Of a stretch of DNA of 64,000 bases, positions 8,694 through 15,651 are shown piece by piece (position 1 is the stretch's first letter; each line of letters opens with the position of its first letter). The stretch is from assembly GCF_023078335.1 (NCBI RefSeq), contig NZ_CP095550.1, forward strand, positions 2,214,001 through 2,278,000. Direction: 5' to 3'. Both the position numbers and the translations under genes were made by a program. The notes beneath the pieces were generated by a model, which saw nothing but the letters and a program-made list of their open reading frames with translations, did not search any database and was not told the origin of the DNA. This DNA is from Metabacillus endolithicus. Its GTDB lineage: Bacteria; Bacillota; Bacilli; Bacillales; Bacillaceae.

Positions 8694-9528
8694 TATCGGA
8701 GCGTTGTCTTCTGATGATCATAGCAATAAATTTTTCCATCAAACTTCTTATTTGAAAGACAGTATGCAGCAACCTTTTCCGAAACAGGCTGGCCACAAGT
8801 GGTACACTTCTTTTTTGATTCAATGCTTTTCTTTTCTTCCTTCTTATCGTTAATTGACCTTGAATGCTGTTCCCGCAACTTAGAGTCAGTAATGTTGGCT
8901 TTACTAATGATCGAATATATTTGGTCAATTTCACCACTACTTAAAACAGGAGTTTTATCCTGTAGCTTAACAACAGAAACCTTCCTATGAATAAACTCTG
9001 AAAGTTCAATATCATAAAGAATTAAGTCATCAGAGCTAATCTTTCTCAACTCCTGATCCACTTTAAAAGTGCATCTTTTTGTAAAGGACACTAATGAAAA
9101 GAAATGATTATGTAGTTTCTTATCGACTAAATCTTTTAATACCTTGATATGACCATAGTTTTGAAAAAAGGGATTCATCATCTTGAACTTTCCATTTACT
9201 GACCATTCTTTTCTTTCTCTTCCACCATATATAGTACCTTGATAATTTTTTGTCTCTATAACAAAGATTCCATATGGTGTGATCACAACATGATCAATTT
9301 GAGAAAATCCTGAAATTGACTTTGGGTTCGTAACCATGATATCTGAAAGGTACTTATACTCTTTAGGTAATTGCCTAGTTGAATATCAATTTTGTACTCC
9401 CCAATTTCTCCCTTTCTAGCAGCAACATACTCCTTCGTTTTCTTCTCAGCAATAATATCTTTTGAATTTTTACTTTCTTCTTTAATAATTTCCTTTTCAT
9501 CTTTCTTCTTAAATATATTAAAAAACAT
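8693..9528 (-). pseudogene. NERD-domain protein with C-terminal zinc ribbon, apparent frameshift
   Basis: After a short charged N-terminus (MFFNIFKKKDEKE), the NERD nuclease-related core shows GEIGE, then IDHVVITPYGIFVIETKNYQG, matching the family's D-ExK nuclease-like signature. The tail has CTTCG...C...C-x2-H, a zinc-ribbon pattern. The frame breaks near 9374-9375, where changing GG to GGG restores QLGQLPKEYKYLSDIMV. The ATG at 9528 has GGAGA 9 bases before it. NERD proteins occur on plasmids and with DNA-processing functions, and some join defence systems. I think the gene is intact apart from one base. Confidence 0.72.
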
Positions 9529-9728
9529 AATAATCGGTCTCCAATCCATATATTCCCTATATATCTTATCGACTAATCTTAACTTTCTTTTAGTTTATAT
9601 AATGAGATTGCGGGAATATGTCGAACAAAAAATGGCTGTTGCTGAAGGGAGCTTACCGCAAAGTAGTATTTATTTTTGTTTTTTTGTCTATGATTATTCT
9701 GAATATTAAAAGAATGGAGGTGTTAACT

Positions 9729-10643
9729 TTGAAGGTGAATCCGAGTAATTACGAAAAGATCTCAGATTTTTTAAGTGACTTTATGGAGGAAATTAATATT
9801 AGTTCTTCTGATTTTTCAAAAAGGCTAGATGTCTCTCCACAGTATATTTCGCAGATAATGCATGATAAGAAGATACCTAGTGAAAAAATACTTATAAAAT
9901 TAAGTGACATCTATCATGTTCAATTGAATGATTTGATGCAACTTCGACAAAAAACCAAGGATATCTTGAATCATGGTAATCCCACCTTACCGGTTGACCA
10001 AACGAAGGGTAATGAGAAAACCGAAGAAAGTAATGAGGATAATGTAAGTGAAACAAACACATTATTCAGTAATCAAGGTATGGATACAGTTCACCCAGAA
10101 ATTAAAGCAGTAATAGAAAAACTTAGTAGTTTATCAGATGATATTCAAGTAAAAATTTCTGATGATATCAGTGAGTTAATTAACTCACACATTCTAAATC
10201 TTATTCAAAAATACTCTTATAGAGATGTGAAAGAAGTGCTTAGAAAAACATACGATAATTGGAAGAGAATAATTAACAGTCCGGGGTATGAAAAGGAAGA
10301 ATCCGTTCATTTCCAAGAAGAATTAGAGGGGTACTTAGAGCTAAGTACTGAATCGTTGTTCTTTACATTATCATCAAATGAACACTTTTTGTATGTTACA
10401 ACACGATATCAAGATCGTCAATTAATGGATGATCTCATAAAAATAGTCCCCGGCATAAAAGTGACTGAATACACGAATGGTAATCTTGGGAAAACATATA
10501 AAAATGCGGCTCTCTTTAGAGTATTTATTTTTAATCCAGCAACAATGGTTAAAGAAATGAAGCCACTACTCTCAGATCATAATTTGAATATAAATAAAAT
10601 CACATTTGAAGAATGTCATATTGAACCTTTCTTCAAGGCTTAA
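9729..10643 (+). CDS. XRE-family helix-turn-helix regulator with large C-terminal domain
   Basis: The TTG at 9729 is chosen because GGAGGTG lies 6 bases before it, giving 304 residues; an upstream ATG at 9618 would add a hydrophobic leader with no ribosome-binding site. Residues 5-65 form a Cro/XRE helix-turn-helix (FSKRLDVSPQYISQIMHDKK). A low-complexity linker and a C-terminal domain of about 170 residues follow that I do not recognise. It is 16 bases upstream of the tyrosine recombinase gene, so it likely controls recombinase expression as part of the element's own switch. Confidence 0.75.
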   Translation: MKVNPSNYEKISDFLSDFMEEINISSSDFSKRLDVSPQYISQIMHDKKIPSEKILIKLSDIYHVQLNDLMQLRQKTKDILNHGNPTLPVDQTKGNEKTEESNEDNVSETNTLFSNQGMDTVHPEIKAVIEKLSSLSDDIQVKISDDISELINSHILNLIQKYSYRDVKEVLRKTYDNWKRIINSPGYEKEESVHFQEELEGYLELSTESLFFTLSSNEHFLYVTTRYQDRQLMDDLIKIVPGIKVTEYTNGNLGKTYKNAALFRVFIFNPATMVKEMKPLLSDHNLNINKITFEECHIEPFFKA

Positions 10644-10659
10644 ACGAGGTGTTATTTAA

Positions 10660-11550
10660 TTGCACTATAGCGAAAATTATGACTTACCTTTTTATCAAAA
10701 CCAATTCATTCGGCATTTAAAACGTAAACACTATTCGGAAGAAACGATCACTGGCTACTCAAAAGATTTAAAATCATTTAGTGAATTTATCTACTTTGAG
10801 TATGAAGGTAAAATTCTATTAGAACAACTACATCGTAATGATCTATTGGATTACCTAACACATCTACATGAATATAAAGGATATAAACAATCTTCTGTCC
10901 AAAGGCACTTATCGACTTTAAAGTCTTTCTACCGGTTCTTGGTAGATGAGATTGGCTTTAATGAAAATATAGCAAGCAAGATTAAACATCAAAGCATCTT
11001 TACACCATTACCGCCAATACTGACTGAAGAAGAAATTGATCTGTTATTAGATAGCGCAAAGGAATATCAGCATTATTTTTATGTCTTGATTTCTTTTCTC
11101 TATTACACAGGTAGTCGTATTACAGCTACAATCAGGCTAGAAAAAGAGAACATCAATTTTAAGGAACGTAAGTTATATTTCCCGAAAATTAAAGGTGGAA
11201 GAGATCTATATCTCCCTATAAATGACAAGCTACTTCCAGTTCTAGAAGACTTTATAGACAATCATCCAGCATCTGAATATCCATATGTGTTCCATTCACC
11301 TAGAACTCCTTGGACTCATATAGATGCTCACACAGTAAGGACCCACTTATCTAGAATAAAGGAATTAGCAGGTATTGATAAAAGAGTAACACCACATATT
11401 TTAAGACATAGCATGGCTACACATCTTACTTTAAAGAAAGTGGACCAAAGCTTTTTAATGAATATTTTAGGCCAAACTGATCCACGATCTACAACAAGGT
11501 ATCAACACTTAGTTGTAGAAAATCTCAGAGATCCACTAAATAAACTATAG
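10660..11550 (+). CDS. Tyrosine recombinase (XerC/D-like integrase)
   Basis: The 296-residue product has an N-terminal SAM-like core-binding domain (residues 8-95) and a catalytic domain. Catalytic positions visible are Arg in TGSRI, Lys in KIKGGRD, His and Arg in HILRHSMATHL, and Tyr in STTRYQHL. The usual LGH of the last box is LGQ here, so one conserved His is Gln. The start is TTG with GAGGTG 8 bases upstream. It follows the XRE regulator closely. It may move the element or resolve or invert sites within it. It is not the chromosomal XerC or XerD by context. Confidence 0.85.
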   Translation: MHYSENYDLPFYQNQFIRHLKRKHYSEETITGYSKDLKSFSEFIYFEYEGKILLEQLHRNDLLDYLTHLHEYKGYKQSSVQRHLSTLKSFYRFLVDEIGFNENIASKIKHQSIFTPLPPILTEEEIDLLLDSAKEYQHYFYVLISFLYYTGSRITATIRLEKENINFKERKLYFPKIKGGRDLYLPINDKLLPVLEDFIDNHPASEYPYVFHSPRTPWTHIDAHTVRTHLSRIKELAGIDKRVTPHILRHSMATHLTLKKVDQSFLMNILGQTDPRSTTRYQHLVVENLRDPLNKL

Positions 11551-11808
11551 AAAACTGTTTCTTTAGACTAACATGGCCCACCTTTTTTTAGCCTTTCACG
11601 GTATGTGATATTTAATCTACATTCCCATTATTGTCGTATCCACAGTTTTTAAACATCCTATATCTAAAAAACTCAAAAAGTCTCTCTTCGAATAACCTTA
11701 ACATCCTCAACCACTAATTACCAACGCTATTCCACGCTAGCTAAAGCAAATAAAAAATTACTTAGTAGCAAATAATAAGAGTAAATTTAACTGGAGGTGT
11801 TAAACTAA

Positions 11809-12039
11809 ATGGTTTATAACCTTTTTAGGTTTATGAGTTTATTCTTGTTAACTAGCGAGTTACAAGTGAAACTAGAAGATTTGCTTCTGATAAAACCGGA
11901 ACAGTTAAATCTTGAATATAGAGAATTAACCATTAAAGATGAAACTTTTAAGCTTACGGAAGAATCTACTGTTAGTTTAATGAACCTGTTATATTTCTTA
12001 CCGGATGAGCATCCGTTTGTCTTTCTCTCGGCAAATTAA
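11809..12039 (+). CDS. Mini tyrosine-recombinase-like protein lacking catalytic residues
   Basis: The 76-residue product resembles only the first part of an integrase catalytic domain: LLTSELQVKLEDLLLIKP aligns with the segment that normally holds the first catalytic Arg, followed by a beta-type EYRELTIKDETFKL and HPFVFLS. The Arg position is Gln and the His, Arg and Tyr boxes are absent. GGAGGTG precedes the ATG, and a strong terminator follows the stop, so it looks like a maintained gene. It could be a regulator or accessory factor derived from an integrase, or a truncated pseudogene. Confidence 0.5.
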   Translation: MVYNLFRFMSLFLLTSELQVKLEDLLLIKPEQLNLEYRELTIKDETFKLTEESTVSLMNLLYFLPDEHPFVFLSAN

Positions 12040-12067
12040 TGATCAATAAATTAATGCTATACCTTCG

Positions 12068-12109
12068 AAAAAAATGAGAAGTTTAGTATACCAGACTTCT
12101 CATTTTTTT
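12068..12109 (+). terminator. Intrinsic terminator
   Basis: The stem ATGAGAAGT/ACTTCTCAT is flanked by A-run and T-run. It ends the transcript of the mini-integrase gene. Confidence 0.85.
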
Positions 12110-12137
12110 ATGCATTTTTTTCTGAAATACGCTAAAA

Positions 12138-12165
12138 ATACCCATTAAAAGGAGGTAATGGGTAT
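12138..12165 (+). promoter_or_regulatory. Hairpin with ribosome-binding site in its loop
   Basis: Arms ATACCCATTA and TAATGGGTAT (10 bases, perfect) enclose the 8-base loop AAAGGAGG, an ideal ribosome-binding site. The last base of the right arm is the first base of the TTG start of the 50-codon gene. This is unlikely to be accidental; it could be an RNA control structure or a protein-binding dyad. Confidence 0.65.
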
Positions 12166-12317
12166 TGACGGAAGAAAATGATGAAGATTGGAAGGTAGAG
12201 TTTTTGAATTTACCTTCTTATGAACAAATACACTTTGCTCAAAAAATTGCTTTAGACAAGCAACTAAGAGAAGAGTATATTAAACAGTTAAAAGCAAGAA
12301 ATAAAGGATTTAAATGA
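12165..12317 (+). CDS. 50-residue protein of unknown function
   Basis: It starts at TTG (12165) with AAAGGAGG 9 bases ahead and ends at TGA. The product is charged and helical: it begins MTEENDEDWK, contains YEQIHFAQKIALDK and ends in a Lys/Arg-rich tail. Its position between the integrase genes and the serine recombinases, the hairpin over its ribosome-binding site, and a terminator right after the stop support a real gene. Small basic or charged proteins next to serine recombinases can be recombination directionality factors, but this one is shorter than most and the idea is untested. Confidence 0.6.
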   Translation: MTEENDEDWKVEFLNLPSYEQIHFAQKIALDKQLREEYIKQLKARNKGFK

Positions 12318-12320
12318 AAC

Positions 12321-12348
12321 TAGGGTTAAACCATTTGGTTTAACCCTA
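12321..12348. terminator. Convergent terminator hairpin
   Basis: Perfect 12-base arms (TAGGGTTAAACC and complement) with an ATTT loop lie between the convergent 50-residue gene and the second serine recombinase. U-runs are short, so efficiency is uncertain. Confidence 0.65.
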
Positions 12349-12352
12349 ATTA

Positions 12353-13675
12353 CTAATCAACCATTTGTTTAAATTCAAATGATTTATAGTTTACTTTCTT
12401 AACTACTATTTTTAACTTTCTTTCTAACATAACTTCTTTTAACCTTTGGTGTTTTTCGTGGTTAATTAAATAAGTGTAACTATCTTCATACAAAGTCTGT
12501 TTATTGTAATAGTTATATATCTCTTGCAGCTTCTCATGTAATAAGAATGTTCTTTCAATGAAACGTTGATAAGAAATATTTAACGTTGCATATTTCAATT
12601 CCAATTCATCTATTTGATCTTGGATACTGTTTGTTTCTTTTTTGTATTCGTCTGATCTTCGAAAGTCTTTTGGATTTTCCAAGGTTTGTATATACTCTAA
12701 TAATTGTGGTGTTAAATGCTTATCTAACATAGAGTAACCGCATTTTTCACATTTATATCTTATCCCTTCCTTACCCTTAAAAAATTGGGAGCATTCTGAA
12801 CAAGATATTACACCTGAGAACAAGTGAAAGTGGGAACCCACACTTCTAAACCGTTTCTTGCTTTGAAGGATTGATTGGACCTCTTTGTAAACTTCATCTG
12901 AAATAATAGGTTCATGCGGCACATCAGAATCTCGTGTATATTGTTCTCCTTCTTCAGTTCTTTTGGTGCTATATATAAATCCTGTATATGTTCTATTCCT
13001 TAAAGTATAATATACTTTTCCGTAATCCAATTTTACTCCAAAATCATTATCGTTATATTTTTCCAGTAATTTGACTACTTTAGGAATACTCTGAAACTCT
13101 AGGAAAAATTGAAAAATATCTTTTACTATCTTTCCATATTCATTTACATAAAGCTTTCGATGTTCATCCCTTGAGTAGCCAAAGGGAATTTTATTATAAG
13201 CATACTCACCTTTCTTTAAAGAGGCTGCTGTTGATTGCATGATTCGTTTATGGCGAGCTTTATTTTCTTCTGAAGCATTTATAGCTACCTGAACTATTTC
13301 TGTTTCAGTCATCTGTGAGAGATACTTTTCTTCAACAATACTAATACACTCAATTCCTTTTCCTTTAAGTTTCATTAGGAAGAGAGACATTTCAAAGTCA
13401 TCTCTTCCTAAACGATCAAAGAAGGGTACTAGTATTAAATCCACCAAATTATGTTCTACTAAATGCATTAACTTTTGAAATCCTTCTCGATTCTGATTTA
13501 AACCAGTCTTATGCTCATCAATAATGAACTCCTTCACACTCAGTTCATGTTCTAAAGCAAATTCTTCTACAATACACTGTTGCTGATAGATGCTATCAGT
13601 AGGATTCAAGATCCCTGATGTTCTTAGATAGGAATATATCTTCGTCAACCATTTGAAGTTCGAATGGTTCTTCAT
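12353..13675 (-). CDS. Large serine recombinase 2
   Basis: The 440-residue product has a resolvase/invertase domain in residues 10-150, with the catalytic Ser in YLRTSG and the Arg motif DRLGRD. A recombinase domain follows (FGYSRDEHRKLYVNEYGKI and RNRTYTGFIYS), then a zinc ribbon (CSECSQFF...CEKCG) and a coiled-coil tail. All key residues appear present. It starts inside the 3' end of the upstream recombinase gene (80-base overlap), with AGGTGA 8 bases before its ATG, so the two are translated from one transcript. Large serine recombinases integrate and excise elements at specific sites. Two in tandem recall the ccrA-ccrB pairs of SCC elements. Confidence 0.88.
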   Translation of the reverse strand: MKNHSNFKWLTKIYSYLRTSGILNPTDSIYQQQCIVEEFALEHELSVKEFIIDEHKTGLNQNREGFQKLMHLVEHNLVDLILVPFFDRLGRDDFEMSLFLMKLKGKGIECISIVEEKYLSQMTETEIVQVAINASEENKARHKRIMQSTAASLKKGEYAYNKIPFGYSRDEHRKLYVNEYGKIVKDIFQFFLEFQSIPKVVKLLEKYNDNDFGVKLDYGKVYYTLRNRTYTGFIYSTKRTEEGEQYTRDSDVPHEPIISDEVYKEVQSILQSKKRFRSVGSHFHLFSGVISCSECSQFFKGKEGIRYKCEKCGYSMLDKHLTPQLLEYIQTLENPKDFRRSDEYKKETNSIQDQIDELELKYATLNISYQRFIERTFLLHEKLQEIYNYYNKQTLYEDSYTYLINHEKHQRLKEVMLERKLKIVVKKVNYKSFEFKQMVD

Positions 13676-15103
13676 TGTTATTCACCTGATTAAAAAGATT
13701 TTGATGAAACTTGATGTATATGTTCTTTTTATTAAAATCAACTAACAATAAATAAGGAACTACTACTAAACCCTTCTCAGAAATGCCTGTTTCCATATAC
13801 TTTTGTAAGTTATCCATAGAAGTACCTTTAAGAAGCTGATAGAATCCCTTTTCGAAAAACAACTGTTGTTGTAACTTTGTTTGTTCTTTTTGATTGGCTT
13901 CTTGTAACCTTAATGATTTCTCATTTTGGAAGTAAAGTTGTGATTTAATCTCTTTTTCCCTTTGAACAAGCTCCTTTAGTTTCTTAGTAATAGAATACAG
14001 ATGCGATTCGATATGGTGCATTTTTTCATTCAGTAGGTCCTTTAGAATAGGCTGCTGAATCTTGTTTCCTGTTAGTAAAGTAACAAATCGATCCCTAACT
14101 AAACTTATAAATAAGTTAATACATATTTCTCTTTCGCATGATGGACATCTAAAACCGCCATTTTTTAATTCTAAGGGTCTAAAGCACTCAAAACACAATG
14201 AAAGATCTGGCATATGTTTTTTGGCTTTATTCTTGTTTCCACTAGATTCCTGATCCAGCTTTCTCTTTACATATTCGAAAGTGCTAATTGAAACAAGTGA
14301 TTCTATGGTTTCTACTTGTTTGGTTTCTTTATTTTTCATAAACACACTTGATAGAATACCAGCATAAACAGGGTTTCTTAGGATGTATTGAACTGATTTG
14401 TAACTCCATTGTTTACCACGCTTGGTTAAGCCAAATTCAGTATTTAACCAATTCGCTATCTTTCTTAGACTCATTCCCGATAAATAAGCCAGAAATATGC
14501 TTTGGACAATCATTAGTTCGTTGTTTAATTCCTTGTCCCTTGTTTGGTTAACTGAAGCTAAAACTAATTCCTTCTTTTTGAAATTTGAACATATCCAAGT
14601 GGTTTGAATGTAGAGCGATAAAGATTACTGTAAACAACCTTTGCTTTTCTTCCTTGACGCAATCGTTTCTTAATAAACCTTCTGTTTTCAGCTGCTTTGG
14701 CTGCATTAACTAGAAAGGTTGATCTAAAGTTTCTTATACTGGTATTAGTTTCGTCTGCTACAAAGACTATTTCTTCAACCAGTTCAGTAATTTCTAGCAT
14801 CAGTTCAATACTAGTACTCAGATCACGAGCTAGTCGCTCCTGATTATAAAAGATTAAATAATTAACCTTTTCATCTTTTTCTTGCACATAATTTCGTAAG
14901 AAAGCCAACATCTTGTTTAAATCCGGTCTACTTTTTAGTACACCACTAACACCAATATCGCTATAGATATTGATTAACTCTAGATCATGTTCGTCAGCAT
15001 ACTCTTCAATTTGGTTCAATTGGTATAGAACACTTTCACGTTCATCTTCTAATCCACTAACATAGATAGATTTTCTAGCATAACCAATAGCTGTTTCAGT
15101 CAT
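13596..15103 (-). pseudogene. Large serine recombinase 1, apparent frameshift
   Basis: The N-terminal frame has a resolvase domain with catalytic Ser in YARKS and the motif NQERLARD. The second frame has the recombinase domain (SGMSLRKIANWLN, RNPVYAGIL), a zinc ribbon (CFECF...CPSCE), a coiled coil and a C-terminal tail. They join if the A5 run at 14575-14579 (minus strand) is A6, giving SKKKELVLASVNQ and a protein of about 502 residues. ATG 15103 follows AAAGG by 10 bases. It overlaps recombinase 2 by 80 bases. With the error corrected the enzyme looks complete, so the element may still be mobile. Confidence 0.82.
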
Positions 15104-15147
15104 GATACTCAAACCTTTTACTTTTTAGTTAACATTTATTAACTAGT

Positions 15148-15210
15148 TTAATATGTAACTAATTTACGATGATTAGTTGGGTAAAGGGTAAAATAGTTAC
15201 AAAAATTCAC
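15148..15210 (-). CDS. Possible 20-codon leader peptide upstream of the serine recombinases
   Basis: A GTG at 15210 has GGAGGTGA about 6 bases ahead, the best ribosome-binding site in the region, and opens a 20-codon frame (MNFCNYFTLYPTNHRK...). It ends 45 bases before the recombinase start. Its coding strand includes the right-hand inverted repeat. It may regulate recombinase translation or be fortuitous. Confidence 0.3.
   Translation of the reverse strand: MNFCNYFTLYPTNHRKLVTY
15168..15193 (+). repeat. Right copy of the imperfect 27-bp inverted repeat
   Basis: The sequence GATGATTAGTTGGGTAAAG followed by GGTAAAA mirrors 5416-5442. Both copies read from inside the recombinase segment outward, as expected for the two ends of an integrated element or for an invertible segment. 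It lies directly upstream of the serine recombinase genes, where attachment half-sites are usually found. Confidence 0.6.
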
Positions 15211-15423
15211 AAGTCACCTCCAGTTAATAGTTAAGTAAACTAGAAAACTTAACTAAAGGTACAAAATAAAAAAACATACCTTCCAAAAGTTAGATGGTAT
15301 GCTAGGAGTATTTTTCAGACTAGATAATATTATGCATGTTATTTTGAATTTTTTAAGTAAATAAAATTCATGTATATTCAAAATCATAAAAAACAGTACT
15401 TAATAATTTATAAAAATGTAAAA

Positions 15424-15452
15424 GAGAGCTACTCTTAAAAAGAGTAGCTCTC
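15424..15452 (-). terminator. Hairpin downstream of the S-layer gene
   Basis: Perfect 13-base arms (GAGAGCTACTCTT and complement) with a 3-base loop. Read on the minus strand a short U-run follows, so it may be a second terminator behind the S-layer gene. Confidence 0.65.
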
Positions 15453-15564
15453 CATTTATAGAATGTGGGGAACACCACAGTTCTAACATAATTTTATTTA
15501 GAAGTTTGGAAAAAATCTGTTCCTCAATCCATAATTCTCCTAAAAAATTTATACCCTTTAAAAA

Positions 15565-15606
15565 AAGAAAAACTCTATCGAGAAAGATCTCTTTAGAGTT
15601 TTTCTT
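15565..15606 (-). terminator. S-layer gene terminator
   Basis: Arms AAGAAAAACTCTA and TAGAGTTTTTCTT lie about 45 bases after the S-layer stop on the minus strand, with a U-rich flank. Confidence 0.8.
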
Positions 15607-15651
15607 CTAAAACTTTTATTCCTTAAATTTTGCTATTAAGGTAAGTTCGAA

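Larger units (their letters stand above)
15194..15651. other. Intergenic region holding two hairpins
   Basis: Apart from the leader start and the terminators at 15424-15452 and 15565-15606, I see no gene. No S-layer-like coding sequence is present here, so this is not the missing 5' part of the truncated S-layer gene. Confidence 0.5.

Noticed and set aside
9618..9728. Longer N-terminus of the XRE regulator with a membrane-like leader
   Set aside because: The TTG at 9729 has a strong ribosome-binding site, and the extra residues are hydrophobic and unlike XRE proteins.
15194..15651. Missing 5' part of the truncated S-layer gene at the other end of the element
   Set aside because: I translated this stretch by eye and found no signal peptide or SbsC-like sequence, so the simple insertion model is not directly supported.
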